A DNA stretch of 64,000 bases from HGM04593 sp045533955 (GCA_045533955.1 JAZSIU010000017.1:29743-93742); one strand, 5' to 3'; positions 9,211 through 18,447 are shown, numbered from the stretch's first letter. Program-made: numbers and translations. Notes: generated by a model from the sequence alone, not told the origin.

Positions 9211-9665
9211 TTGACTTTCTTAGTTCTTACGGCTATTTGGGAATGGGAATTATGGCCTTTCTATCGGGGTCGGTGCTGCCTCTGACGAGTGAGGTTCTGA
9301 TGATAATTCTTATGGGAATGGGGCTGAACACTTTTGGCCTTGTGCTTGTTTCTACCATTGGTAATACAATAGGAGGAGTTACTTGTTATTATACGGGTCG
9401 CATTGTTTCGAAAGAGCGTGTGGCACGATTCTTCAGGGTGTCGGACAGGCGTATGCATCAGGCTGACAGGATTATAAACAGGTACGGCTACTGGGCATCG
9501 TTCCTCTCTTTTGTTCCGCTTATAGGCACGGCTATACTGCTTACTTTGGGTGTTATGCGTGCCGATACTCTAAAGGTTACGGCTATTATGATGCTGGGAA
9601 AATTCTTGCGTTATCTGCTTGTGGGACTTTCGTACGTGGGCTTTGCGGGGCTTTTCTCGTTCTGA
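9198..9665 (+). CDS. YqaA/DedA family (VTT domain) inner-membrane protein
   Basis: Small polytopic membrane protein of the DedA/SNARE-associated superfamily, YqaA branch; relatives of the wider family act as lipid flippases or help maintain membrane potential, but the YqaA branch has no settled role. The ATG at 9198 gives 155 residues. The features seen are an N-terminal YGYLGMGIMAFLSGSVLPLTSE re-entrant-like segment, a glycine-rich NTIGGVTCYYTGR, and a second re-entrant segment RYGYWASFLSFVPLIGTAI with the conserved polar/proline pattern. The start overlaps the previous gene by 13 bp. Confidence 0.85.
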   Translation: MDFLVDFLSSYGYLGMGIMAFLSGSVLPLTSEVLMIILMGMGLNTFGLVLVSTIGNTIGGVTCYYTGRIVSKERVARFFRVSDRRMHQADRIINRYGYWASFLSFVPLIGTAILLTLGVMRADTLKVTAIMMLGKFLRYLLVGLSYVGFAGLFSF

Positions 9666-9683
9666 TGAAAAAAAGAGAATAAT

Positions 9684-10499
9684 ATGAGGTTCGGGGTTGT
9701 TCTTTTGTTTGTGCTTTTCGCTGCCGGCTGCTCGTCGCCGGGCGATGAGCATCTGCGCTCGCTTACTGTTACCACCGAGCCTTACAGATTCGTGGTCGAA
9801 GCGGTTGCGGGCGATGCTTGGAGGGTGAATACTCTTGTGCCTCGTGGAGGCGACCCCGAGACTTTCGACCCTACTGTGCGCGATATTATGTCGTTGAGCA
9901 ATAGCCGGGCCTATTTTATGGTCGGCGGGCTGGGGTTCGAGGATGCTTGGCGGGAAAGAATTGCCGGGATGTTTTCTGCGTTGAAGCTCGTCGATACCTC
10001 TGAGGGGATTGTGCGCGAGGGTGGCGACCCGCATCTGTGGTGCTCGCCCGATAATATGATGCTTATTGCCGATAATGTGTGCGGGGCTCTTTGTAGTGTG
10101 GATAGTGCGGGGGCCGAGGGCTATCGCGCCCGTCGCGATAGTCTGAACGTGAAAATTGCCGAGACGCATCGGCTGATTAAGGCGCGTCTGGACACTCTCG
10201 AGACTCGTTCTTTTGTTGTTTTCCATCCTACGCTCACCTATTTTGCGCGCCTCTACGGGTTGCAGCAGTTGGCAATTGAGGAGGAGGGAAAAGAGCCCTC
10301 GGCAGCGCATATAAAGGCTGTTATCGACACGGCACGCAGCAAGGGGGTTGCTCTGGTGTTTGTGCAGCGTGAGTTTGACAGTAAGAATGCAATTACCGTT
10401 GCTCGCGAGATTGGTGCAAGGGTTGTTACTATCGACCCTTTGAGTTACGATTGGCACACTGAGTTTCTGAAAATTGCCGATGAAATGGTGAAAGAATAG
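9684..10499 (+). CDS. ZnuA/TroA-like metal ABC transporter substrate-binding lipoprotein
   Basis: Periplasmic lipoprotein that captures a divalent metal (zinc or manganese) for an ABC importer. The signal ends in LFAAGC, with the lipidated Cys at 16. Family positions for metal ligands are His117 (GDPHLW), His181 (FHPTLTYFA) and Asp251 (TIDPL); the first ligand, normally His in a DPH motif, is Glu59 here (GGDPETFDP), a substitution common in Bacteroidetes members to my knowledge. The His-rich loop of classical ZnuA is absent. The ATPase gene follows directly, but no permease gene is found in the cluster. Confidence 0.88.
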   Translation: MRFGVVLLFVLFAAGCSSPGDEHLRSLTVTTEPYRFVVEAVAGDAWRVNTLVPRGGDPETFDPTVRDIMSLSNSRAYFMVGGLGFEDAWRERIAGMFSALKLVDTSEGIVREGGDPHLWCSPDNMMLIADNVCGALCSVDSAGAEGYRARRDSLNVKIAETHRLIKARLDTLETRSFVVFHPTLTYFARLYGLQQLAIEEEGKEPSAAHIKAVIDTARSKGVALVFVQREFDSKNAITVAREIGARVVTIDPLSYDWHTEFLKIADEMVKE

Positions 10500-10522
10500 T
10501 GGTATCCACACACACGCAGACT

Positions 10523-11185
10523 ATGATAAAGTTCAGAGATGTCTCATTTTCGTATGGCACGGCGCCGCTGCTCGAGAGGGTGAACCTCGAGATTGGGCGC
10601 GACGATTTTCTTGTAATTGTCGGTGCAAACGGCTGCGGAAAGACTACGCTGCTGAGGCTCATTATGGGGCAGTTGCGTCCCTCGTCGGGGACAATTGTGC
10701 GCAGCGAGGAGGCTACCATTGGTTATCTGCCGCAATATTCCCGCATAGACAAGGCTTTCCCTATGACGGTGCGCGAGGCAGTCTCGCTGGGGCTTGTCGA
10801 TAGAGGGAATATGTTCAACCCTTTCGCCCGTTGCGAGGCTGCACGGGTCGATGAGGCTATGGAGCGTTTGCAGGTGGCGCATCTTGCGCGTAAGGGGGTG
10901 GGCGAGCTGAGCGGAGGCGAGCTACAACGCGTGCTTTTGGCGAGGGCTGTTGTGTCGCGTCCGGCGCTGTTGATTCTGGACGAGCCATCGACCTACCTTG
11001 ATGCCGTCTCACAGGAGCGTATGTATGGTCTGCTGAGTAAACTGAACGGCGACTGTGCCATTGTGCTTGTGGAACATAATGTGGGGGCGCTGCGCTCCCG
11101 GGCCTCGCTTATGGCTTTTGTCGATAGGGGCGTGAGGGTGGAAAAATGCATCGCCGAGGCTCCTTTTCGCTATGAGGGTGAGTAA
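10523..11185 (+). CDS. metal ABC transporter ATP-binding protein (ZnuC-like)
   Basis: ATPase subunit expected to drive uptake of the metal captured by the preceding lipoprotein. From the ATG at 10523 (220 residues) the Walker A is GANGCGKTT (34-42), the ABC signature LSGGELQRV (129-137) and Walker B LLILDEPST (149-157), ending the cassette with a His in VEHN. A GTG at 10499 overlapping the upstream stop would add eight residues and is less likely. No membrane permease is encoded next: the following gene is an unrelated phosphotransferase with its own promoter, so the permease must lie elsewhere or the ATPase serves another transporter. Confidence 0.9.
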   Translation: MIKFRDVSFSYGTAPLLERVNLEIGRDDFLVIVGANGCGKTTLLRLIMGQLRPSSGTIVRSEEATIGYLPQYSRIDKAFPMTVREAVSLGLVDRGNMFNPFARCEAARVDEAMERLQVAHLARKGVGELSGGELQRVLLARAVVSRPALLILDEPSTYLDAVSQERMYGLLSKLNGDCAIVLVEHNVGALRSRASLMAFVDRGVRVEKCIAEAPFRYEGE

Positions 11186-11202
11186 TTATTGCTCCCGATT
11201 CT

Positions 11203-11233
11203 TTTGTTTGTCCCCTATAAAAGAGTAATTTTG
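11203..11233 (+). promoter_or_regulatory. Bacteroidetes promoter (TTTG-N19-TAATTTTG)
   Basis: A -33 element TTTG (11203-11206) and a -7 element TAATTTTG (11226-11233) with a 19-bp spacer fit the Bacteroidetes sigma-factor consensus closely. It gives a leader of roughly 110 nt for the LTA-synthase-like gene at 11347. Confidence 0.75.
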
Positions 11234-11346
11234 CAACGTGCGGCCCGATTGTGCCTCGACAACGAATGTGTAGGTTGTGGGAATTTTAACAGTCTTAAAA
11301 ATTATAAGCCCAATTTAAAACAGAAACACAAAATCTACTATCTGCG

Positions 11347-13287
11347 ATGAGAAAAGAGAAGAATATATTGACGGCTCTTGTGTGCAACGTCCTTTTGGCC
11401 TATTTTGTGCTTGCAGTGTGCCGTCTGCTGTTCGTGGTTGTCAACTACGACATTTATGCCGAAGGGCTCTCCTCGGCGCAATTATGGCTTATGGCTAAGG
11501 GTGCGCTTCGCTTCGATACGTCGGCTGTGTGTTATCTGAATATTCCGTATATTGTTGCGCTTCTTCTGCCGTTGCACGTTAGGGAAGGGGCTGCTATGCA
11601 GGCCATCGCCCGTTGGTTGTTTGTTGTGTGCAACGCCGTTGGTGCGATTGCCAATTTGTGCGATATTGTCTACGTGCCCTTTGGCGGACGACGTACAACG
11701 TGGTCGTTGTTCTCGGAATTTTCTAACGAGGGTAATTTGGGCAAGGTGGTAGCAGTGGAGCTTGTGGCTCATTGGTATCTTGTGCTTGCGGCAGTTATTA
11801 TAATATGGCTTCTTTGGAGATTATATACTACTGCGCATAAGAGCTATAATTTATCTGTTTATTATGTATCGCACGTGGCGCTGCTGGCGGCGGTTGCTCC
11901 GCTGATTGTCTTTGGCATACGCGGGGGCGTGGGACGTACGGTGCGTCCCATAAGCCTTAACGATGCCAATGAATATATTGCATCGCCTGCACAGGCTGCC
12001 ATTGTGCTGAATACTCCCTTCTCGATGATTCGAACAATAGGAAAAAATCCTTTTGTCGAGGTGAATTTCTTCGATGAAAAGGAACTTAATGAGATTTTCA
12101 GCCCTATACACGAATATTCGGTCGACACAGCCTCGGTGCGCAAGAATGTGGTGGTCTTTATTGTCGAGAGTTTCGGAAAAGAGTATATAGGGGCTTTTAA
12201 CCCTCATCGTGCCGAGCCTTCGCTCACGCCCTTCCTCGACTCGCTCATTGCGGTGAGCCACACTTATGCCCGCTCCTATGGCAACGGCCGCAAGAGTATT
12301 GACGGAATGCCATCGGTACTCTCGGGTATTCCTATGTTCGTCGAGCCTTTCTTTGTAACGCCTGCCTCGCTGAACAGGGTGAGCGGAATTGCGGGCGAGC
12401 TTGCAACTGAGGGTTATCACACAGCCTTTTTCCACGGTGCGCCCAACGGCTCTATGGGCTTTCAGGCCTTTGCCAAAGCTACCGGCTTTAAAGAGTATTA
12501 TGGACAGGACGAGTATAATGCGATGTACCCGGGCAACGACGATTTTGATGGCTCTTGGGCTATTTGGGACGAGCCTTTCTTTAAATTCTATGCCGAGACG
12601 ATGAACACTCTGCCGCAGCCTTTTGTTGCTTCAATGTTCAGTGCATCGTCGCATCATCCGTTTGCAATTCCCCGGCAGTATGCCGATGTTTATAAGGAGG
12701 GAAAATCGCCTATCCACAAGTGCATACAATATACCGATAATGCTCTGCGAGGCTTTTTTAACAAGGCTCGTGGCGAGGAGTGGTTCAAAAATACTCTTTT
12801 TGTGATTACTGCCGACCACTCGAGCTTGTGTCTCGACCAATATTATAATACCTCGGCGGGAATTTTCGAGGTTCCGATAATATTCTACGACCCCTCGGGC
12901 GAGCCGCCTTTTGCTCCCGGGGTGGATAGTGTGCGCATTGCACAGCAGATTGACATTATGCCGACCGTGCTCGATTATGTGGGTTATTCGCATCCGTTTC
13001 TCGCATACGGCAAGAGCCTCTTGCGGGTGGCTCCCGAGGATAGTTACGCCGTTAATTGGATAAGTGGACAGTATCAGTATTTTAAGGACGATTATCTGCT
13101 TATCTTCGACGGTGCAAAGAGCACGGCGCTTATGAATATTCGCGAGGATAAGATGCTGCAAAATAATCTTATAGGGAAGGCTGCCGGCGAACAGCAGATG
13201 CTTATGGAACGCAGCCTGAAGGCTATTATACAGGATTATATGGCACGTATGCTGGGTGATAGGTTAGTGCCGGCGAACGATAAATAA
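11347..13287 (+). CDS. LTA synthase-like sulfatase-superfamily phosphotransferase (membrane)
   Basis: Member of the LtaS/OpgB-type alkaline phosphatase superfamily: about five N-terminal membrane segments (to residue ~190) and a periplasmic catalytic domain. Catalytic features are VVVFIVESFGKEYIG (metal-binding Glu), SYGNGRKSIDGMPS (nucleophile Ser or Thr position), and TADHSS (metal-binding Asp-His) near the end. In Gram-negatives such enzymes usually transfer phosphoglycerol or phosphoethanolamine from phospholipid to glycans or lipid A; true lipoteichoic acid is not expected. The substrate cannot be inferred. A second paralogue of different subtype lies at 14117-15946. Confidence 0.9.
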   Translation: MRKEKNILTALVCNVLLAYFVLAVCRLLFVVVNYDIYAEGLSSAQLWLMAKGALRFDTSAVCYLNIPYIVALLLPLHVREGAAMQAIARWLFVVCNAVGAIANLCDIVYVPFGGRRTTWSLFSEFSNEGNLGKVVAVELVAHWYLVLAAVIIIWLLWRLYTTAHKSYNLSVYYVSHVALLAAVAPLIVFGIRGGVGRTVRPISLNDANEYIASPAQAAIVLNTPFSMIRTIGKNPFVEVNFFDEKELNEIFSPIHEYSVDTASVRKNVVVFIVESFGKEYIGAFNPHRAEPSLTPFLDSLIAVSHTYARSYGNGRKSIDGMPSVLSGIPMFVEPFFVTPASLNRVSGIAGELATEGYHTAFFHGAPNGSMGFQAFAKATGFKEYYGQDEYNAMYPGNDDFDGSWAIWDEPFFKFYAETMNTLPQPFVASMFSASSHHPFAIPRQYADVYKEGKSPIHKCIQYTDNALRGFFNKARGEEWFKNTLFVITADHSSLCLDQYYNTSAGIFEVPIIFYDPSGEPPFAPGVDSVRIAQQIDIMPTVLDYVGYSHPFLAYGKSLLRVAPEDSYAVNWISGQYQYFKDDYLLIFDGAKSTALMNIREDKMLQNNLIGKAAGEQQMLMERSLKAIIQDYMARMLGDRLVPANDK

Positions 13288-13300
13288 TAAATATAGAATT

Positions 13301-14077
13301 ATGGCTACAATAATATTCCCCTCGCCTATTTTCGGGCCGGTGCACAGCCGCCGTCTGGGCGTGTCGCTGGGCATCAATCTGTTGCCGGGCGATGGAAAAG
13401 TGTGTACTTTTGACTGTATCTATTGCGAGTGCGGCTTTAACGCGACGCATCGCAGCCGTAGCGCTCTGCCCACGCGCGAGGAGGTGCGCGAGGCACTCGA
13501 GAGGCAGTTGCTGAGGATGAAGGACGAGGGTACGGCTCCCGATGTTCTTACCTTTGCGGGCAACGGCGAGCCTACGATTCATCCGCGCTTCGGCGAGATT
13601 ATCGACGATACAATTGCCCTGAGGGATAAATATTTCCCCGCAGCAAAGGTCAGTGTACTGAGTAACGCAACGCTCATAGGCCGTCCCGCTGTGTTCGAAG
13701 CGCTTAAAAAAGTGGATAATAATATTCTGAAGCTCGACACCGTCTCGGCCTCGTATATTGCGCGTGTCGATAGGCCCAACGATGCTTATAAACTCGAGGA
13801 TATTATCGAGTGTATGAAGGCTTTTAAGGGCAGCCTCGTCGTTCAGACAATGTTTATGAAGGGCTCGGCAGGCGGAGTGAGTGTCGATAATACGGGCGAC
13901 GAATATGTGCTTCCGTGGATTCAGACGGTAAAGGCTATTGCTCCGCGCGAGGTGATGATATATACCATAGACCGCGAGACGCCGCAGGAGGGGCTGCTGA
14001 AAGCTTCGCCCCAAGAACTCGACCGCATTTTGGCGCTGCTCTTGAACGAGGGGATAAAAGCAACGGCATCATACTAA
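13301..14077 (+). CDS. radical SAM protein (COG0731-like)
   Basis: Radical S-adenosylmethionine enzyme or maturase of unknown target. The iron-sulfur cluster motif C-x3-C-x2-C is at Cys35, Cys39 and Cys42 within CTFDCIYCEC, preceded by FGPVHSRRLGVSLGINLLP, the hallmark start of this subfamily, whose distant relatives include tRNA wybutosine enzymes. LTFAGNGEPT is the SAM-contacting GGE-like strand. The length of 258 is typical. It starts 13 bp after the phosphotransferase gene and is probably in its operon. Its stop codon lies inside the left arm of a large terminator hairpin. Confidence 0.88.
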   Translation: MATIIFPSPIFGPVHSRRLGVSLGINLLPGDGKVCTFDCIYCECGFNATHRSRSALPTREEVREALERQLLRMKDEGTAPDVLTFAGNGEPTIHPRFGEIIDDTIALRDKYFPAAKVSVLSNATLIGRPAVFEALKKVDNNILKLDTVSASYIARVDRPNDAYKLEDIIECMKAFKGSLVVQTMFMKGSAGGVSVDNTGDEYVLPWIQTVKAIAPREVMIYTIDRETPQEGLLKASPQELDRILALLLNEGIKATASY

Positions 14078-14115
14078 AGAAGGCGCACCTATGTAGGTGC
14101 GCCTTCTTTAGTATT
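14071..14115. terminator. bidirectional terminator, 21-bp near-perfect palindrome
   Basis: The left arm 14071-14091 (ending GGCGCACCTA) pairs base for base with 14094-14114. The TAA stop of the radical SAM gene (14075-14077) is part of the stem. It sits between convergent genes and serves both strands. Confidence 0.9.
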
Positions 14116-14116
14116 C

Positions 14117-15946
14117 TTATCGGCTCTGAAAATCCTCGTATGTGGCCTGCAAAATGGCCTTTGCCTTTGCCGCACGCGAGTGCGAGGGCTCGGCGGGCTT
14201 TTCGGCGCTTATGTTGTTGGCGTCAAGGTCGTACAGGGTGAACCCTGTTGAGTCGATAAACGTAATACCGTTGTTAAAGGCGTGATAAGCAAAAGGATAA
14301 CTGTATGTGGGCGATAGTACGTTGCGGCTGAAGGGGAAATTTTCGATGCTCAGCCCGAGTTGTGCCAACAGCGTTGCCGGAAGGTCGCTCTGATTGCATA
14401 TTGTCTCTATGCGGCGGCTCTCGCGGACTGCGCCTCCCGTCAGTAACATTGGGATGCGGTTGCGCTCCTCGTTGCTGCGGTCAATATCTTTGGGGAAGCT
14501 GGCTACGGCGTGGTCGGCGATGCAGATGACAAGGGTGTTGTCCCAGTGCTTGCTCTCTTTAAGGTCTTTGATGAATGCACCCAGACAGGAGTCGGTATAG
14601 GCAAAAGAGTTTGTTATCTTGTTATCTTTTATGCGGTCGTATGGAACCATCCACGGCTCGTGGCTGCTGAGTGTGAGGTAGGTTATGTGCCACGGCTCCT
14701 TGGGGCGGTGGTCGATGAGATGGCGCAGAGAGTCGAACGTAATGTGGTCGGCGACGCCCCAAAGGTGGGTGCTCTGCTGCTCGGTGCTAAAATCTTTGTC
14801 GGCTATGAGCTCGTTGTATCCCGTCGAGTAAAAATAGCTTTTCATATTTGTGAAATTGATGTCTCCACCATATAAAAAGGTATTATGGTAGCCTGCCTTG
14901 CCCAACGACGAGGCTATTGAGGCGAGGCTCTGACTTTTTATGGGGGACTTCATCACTGAGGTCTTGGGGAACGACGTGTAGCCGCTGAGCGAGCAGATAA
15001 GGCCACGGTCGGTGCGGTAGCTGTTGGCGTAACAGCGTGTGAAGAGCACGCCCTCTTGTGAGAGACGGTCGAAATTGGGGGTTACGTCCTTGAGACCGCC
15101 CATACTCTCGATGAGCGTGCAGCTCATTCCCTCGAGCAGAATGGTTATTATATTGGGGCGGGTGGTTGTGAGCAGTGTGTCGCTTATGGCGCCGTCTTGT
15201 GTGTAGAGCCCGCCAAGGCGTGTCGCAAGCTCCTCGGGGCTGTAAAAATGGTAGGCCTCGCTGTAATCCTCGCGCTTGCCCACTGAGTAGATGAAACTGA
15301 ATATGGGGTTTACGGCCGAGTGGTTAAGAAATTGATTATCACTGAAATAAACTTTACCTATGTTGTTGGTCGATTCGCTCACGCCGCCTCTTATTCCAAG
15401 GAAAAGCACTCCTGCTAAAAGAATGAGCCCGCCAAAGGTCAGCGCACGGGGCTTTGCGGGGCGCATACTCTTGGGCGTTGCGTAGTGAAGCGCGGCAAAG
15501 AGCACCGCAATGAGCACTGTGAATGCTGCGATGCGTGCAAGGATGAATCCTGTGCTGACGCTCGCAAAGGCGTTTGCGGGCGAGTCGATGTAGAGCAGGA
15601 ACGATGCGTCGAGCTTGAATTGCCAAAAGGGGTACAGGCTGACGTCGGCCACAAAGGCTGCTGCTATCATTATTGCTGCGAACAGATTATATACAACAAG
15701 CAGCTTGCGCATCGGGATATATACAAAGAGGCTCACGATGGTGAGCAGAAGGGGCAGCGCTGTTATGTATCCTGCAACGGCAACGTCGAGCGTAAGGCCG
15801 TGCAGGGCCACCAAGGCGTAATCTTCTATGGAGTGCGCATCCTCACCGGCCAATGCCATAAACATTAGTCTCAGGGGAACGAAGCATAGCAGCAGCGTTG
15901 CGTAGTATCGGAGTAGATACAGAAATTTTTCTTTTACATTTTCCAT
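14117..15946 (-). CDS. second LTA synthase-like phosphotransferase (membrane)
   Basis: Another LtaS-like alkaline phosphatase superfamily enzyme of 609 residues from the ATG at 15946; a GTG nine bases upstream is possible but unneeded. About five membrane segments occupy residues 10-200. The periplasmic domain has NIITILLEGMSCT (metal Glu), ANSYRTDRGL (Thr nucleophile position), and CIADHAV (metal Asp-His). It is only distantly similar to the enzyme at 11347-13287, which has Ser-Ile-Asp after the basic residue instead of Thr-Asp-Arg. It probably transfers phosphoglycerol or phosphoethanolamine to an envelope glycan. The RNase H gene is 15 bp upstream on the same strand. Confidence 0.9.
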   Translation of the reverse strand: MENVKEKFLYLLRYYATLLLCFVPLRLMFMALAGEDAHSIEDYALVALHGLTLDVAVAGYITALPLLLTIVSLFVYIPMRKLLVVYNLFAAIMIAAAFVADVSLYPFWQFKLDASFLLYIDSPANAFASVSTGFILARIAAFTVLIAVLFAALHYATPKSMRPAKPRALTFGGLILLAGVLFLGIRGGVSESTNNIGKVYFSDNQFLNHSAVNPIFSFIYSVGKREDYSEAYHFYSPEELATRLGGLYTQDGAISDTLLTTTRPNIITILLEGMSCTLIESMGGLKDVTPNFDRLSQEGVLFTRCYANSYRTDRGLICSLSGYTSFPKTSVMKSPIKSQSLASIASSLGKAGYHNTFLYGGDINFTNMKSYFYSTGYNELIADKDFSTEQQSTHLWGVADHITFDSLRHLIDHRPKEPWHITYLTLSSHEPWMVPYDRIKDNKITNSFAYTDSCLGAFIKDLKESKHWDNTLVICIADHAVASFPKDIDRSNEERNRIPMLLTGGAVRESRRIETICNQSDLPATLLAQLGLSIENFPFSRNVLSPTYSYPFAYHAFNNGITFIDSTGFTLYDLDANNISAEKPAEPSHSRAAKAKAILQATYEDFQSR

Positions 15947-15961
15947 TAGTGCCACCTCTTT

Positions 15962-16591
15962 TTATTTGCGTCCAAAATCGGCGGGAATCTCGCCCCACGA
16001 GGCTGTCTCCCACTTTATCAGTCTGTTTTCGTAAGTGTGTGTGCGCAACCATTGCTCGGCCCTGTCGATGAGCTTGAAGAGCTCTTCGGTGCGGGTCTCG
16101 CGCGGTAGTTTGGTCTTGCACTTTTTTTGTTTCACCCATAAGAGTGCGTTGCGGCTGTCGCTGTATATGGGCATTGTGTTGCCCTTCTGTCCCAAAAGTG
16201 CAAGGGCGTGCACGATGGCAAGAAACTCGCCGATGTTGTTTGTACCATATACGGGGCCGAAATGAAAAATCTGCATTCCGCTGCCCACATATACGCCGCG
16301 ATACTCCATCTGTCCGGGGTTGCCGCTACAAGCTGCATCGACGGCAAGGGCGTTGAGCTCGACCGCGGGCGGGAGACTGCTGCTCGGCGGGGCCGTGGGC
16401 TCGCTCTTGGCCTTTGCTCCTATGTAGTCGTAGGGCGATGAGGCGTAGGCGCGCTCGGCCTCGGCTTGTGTGGCAAAGGACTTGTAGAGCGCCTGCTTGA
16501 CGCCGCTTATCTGCGCCTGACACTCGTCCCACGAGGCGTATATGCCGGGGTTGACGCCGTTCCACACAACATAGTAGCGTTTCTTGCTCAT
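15962..16591 (-). CDS. rnhA: ribonuclease HI with N-terminal hybrid-binding (viroplasmin-like) domain
   Basis: Degrades the RNA strand of RNA-DNA hybrids. Residues 5-50 (RYYVVWNGVNPGIYASWDEC) form the hybrid-binding domain seen in eukaryotic RNase H1 and many Bacteroidetes enzymes. After a Pro/Ser linker the catalytic domain shows the acidic set Asp85 (VDAACSGNPG), Glu122 (NIGEFLAI), Asp145 (YSDSRNAL) and Asp205 near the end. The fold is a compact variant that lacks the basic protrusion of E. coli RNase HI. It lies between argS (21 bp upstream) and the phosphotransferase gene, likely one transcript from the argS promoter. Confidence 0.93.
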   Translation of the reverse strand: MSKKRYYVVWNGVNPGIYASWDECQAQISGVKQALYKSFATQAEAERAYASSPYDYIGAKAKSEPTAPPSSSLPPAVELNALAVDAACSGNPGQMEYRGVYVGSGMQIFHFGPVYGTNNIGEFLAIVHALALLGQKGNTMPIYSDSRNALLWVKQKKCKTKLPRETRTEELFKLIDRAEQWLRTHTYENRLIKWETASWGEIPADFGRK

Positions 16592-16612
16592 ATATTCGTC
16601 GTGCGGTGTTTT

Positions 16613-18406
16613 TTACATTCTCTCGGGGACCTCGATGCCCAAAAGGTTCATTGCGCTCTTTATCACCTTGCCTACGTTGCGTGTGAGGATGATGCGGAAG
16701 GCTTTTACGTCGGCATCCTCCTCGCGCAGGATAGAGTAGTCGTGATAGAATTGGTTATACTCTTTGGCAAGCTCGTAGGCGTAGGCGGCAATGCCCGAGG
16801 GCGAATAGTCGCTGCCTGCCTGACGCACGACGGCGGGATATTCGTTGAGCATACGTATGAGCGAGCACTCCTTTTCGCTGACGGCGAGGGGTGCCGAGGC
16901 GCTCTCTGTGTTTACTCCTGCCTCGGCTGCTTTGCGCTCTATTGAACGTGTTCGGGCGTAGGTGTATTGGATGAACGGGCCTGTGTTTCCGTTAAAGTCG
17001 ATGGACTCTTTGGGGTTGAAGAGCATATTCTTGCGGGCATCTACCTTGAGTATAAAGTATTTGAGCGCGCCAAGGCCTATTATACGGTTAATTTCGGCTG
17101 CTTCCTCGGGGCTGAGGCCGGCGAGCTTGCCGCCAAGCTCCTCGGATGTCTCGCGGGCGGTGGCAATCATCTCTTCCATAAGGTCGTCGGCGTCAACGAC
17201 GGTGCCTTCGCGGCTCTTCATCTTGCCCTCGGGGAGCTCGACCATTCCATAGGAGAAGTGTACAAGGCCTTTGCCCCACGAGAATCCCAATTTATCGAGT
17301 AGCAGTGAGAGTACCTGAAAATGGTAATTCTGCTCGTTACCCACAACATATACCATCTTGTCGATGGGGTAGTCGCGGAAACGCAGCTGAGCTGTTCCGA
17401 TGTCCTGTGTCATATAGACCGATGTTCCGTCGCTGCGCAACAATAGTTTCTCATCAAGGCCGTCGCCGCTGAGGTCGGCCCACACTGATGCGTCGGGACG
17501 GCGGTAGAAGACGCCTTTCTCGAGCCCTTCGAGCACGGTCTCTTTTCCTACTAAATATGTGTCGCTCTCGTAGTATATCTTGTCGAATCCGACGCCCAGC
17601 TTGCGGTAGGTCTCGTCGAATCCTTCATATACCCAGCCGTTCATTGTCTGCCACAGCGAGCGCACCTCTTTGTCGCCTGCCTCCCACTTTACGAGCATCT
17701 CGCGTGCCTCGGCCATAAGGGGCGATGCTGCCTCGGCTTCCTCTTTTGTCATTCCGCCGGCCATAAGAGAGGCAAGCTCGGCTTTATAGTGCTTGTCGAA
17801 TGCTACATAATAGTCGCCGATAAGGTGGTCGCCCTTTTTGCCGCTCGATGCGGGCGTCTCGCCCTCGCCCCATTTTTGCCAAGCGAGCATCGACTTGCAG
17901 ATGTGTATGCCACGGTCGTTGACAATGTTTGTCTTTACTACGCGGTTGCCGTTGGCGGCTATGATGTTAGAGAGGGCGTAGCCTAAAAGGTTATTGCGGA
18001 TGTGTCCCAGATGCAGGGGCTTGTTGGTGTTGGGCGATGAATACTCGACCATTACAAGTGGCGAGCTCTCGGTGGCCTCGACCTTTCCCCAATTCTGTGA
18101 AAGGTTAATCTCTTGCAAAAGTTCTATCCAATAGGATGGGGCGATGGCAAGGTTCAAGAAACCTTTAACAACATTGTACGATGCAATCACGGGTTGTGTG
18201 GCTGCAAGATGCGCGCCAATCTCGCCGGCTGTCTCCTCGGGCTTTTTGCGCGACAGCTGTAAGAAAGGGAATACTACTAAGGTAAAATCGCCCTCAAATT
18301 CCTTGCGCGTCTTTTGCAATTGAACTTTCTCGGGGGCAACCTCTTGACCGTAGAGTGCTTTAAGGGCCGCTACGATACTCTTGGTAAGAATTGTTTCTAT
18401 ATTCAT
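16613..18406 (-). CDS. argS: arginyl-tRNA synthetase
   Basis: Class I synthetase that charges tRNA-Arg. The HIGH motif is HLGH at 132-135 within SSPNTNKPLHLGHIRNN, the KMSKS-like loop reads MKSREG, and the C-terminal DALR anticodon-binding domain is recognisable (NTGPFIQYTYARTRSI to the VPERM end). The N-terminal Add-1 domain precedes residue 110. The length of 597 matches bacterial ArgS. It heads a reverse-strand group with rnhA and the second phosphotransferase gene. Confidence 0.97.
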   Translation of the reverse strand: MNIETILTKSIVAALKALYGQEVAPEKVQLQKTRKEFEGDFTLVVFPFLQLSRKKPEETAGEIGAHLAATQPVIASYNVVKGFLNLAIAPSYWIELLQEINLSQNWGKVEATESSPLVMVEYSSPNTNKPLHLGHIRNNLLGYALSNIIAANGNRVVKTNIVNDRGIHICKSMLAWQKWGEGETPASSGKKGDHLIGDYYVAFDKHYKAELASLMAGGMTKEEAEAASPLMAEAREMLVKWEAGDKEVRSLWQTMNGWVYEGFDETYRKLGVGFDKIYYESDTYLVGKETVLEGLEKGVFYRRPDASVWADLSGDGLDEKLLLRSDGTSVYMTQDIGTAQLRFRDYPIDKMVYVVGNEQNYHFQVLSLLLDKLGFSWGKGLVHFSYGMVELPEGKMKSREGTVVDADDLMEEMIATARETSEELGGKLAGLSPEEAAEINRIIGLGALKYFILKVDARKNMLFNPKESIDFNGNTGPFIQYTYARTRSIERKAAEAGVNTESASAPLAVSEKECSLIRMLNEYPAVVRQAGSDYSPSGIAAYAYELAKEYNQFYHDYSILREEDADVKAFRIILTRNVGKVIKSAMNLLGIEVPERM

Positions 18407-18439
18407 AGTTTTTAAAATTTATTTATCCCAAATATGCTG

Positions 18440-18447
18440 CGAAGATA
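18440..18447 (-). promoter_or_regulatory. -7 promoter element for argS
   Basis: Read on the minus strand this is TATCTTCG, one base off TAnnTTTG, 34 bp before the argS start. It belongs to a 12-base sequence repeated in inverted orientation at the divergent promoter (18533-18544). Confidence 0.5.
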
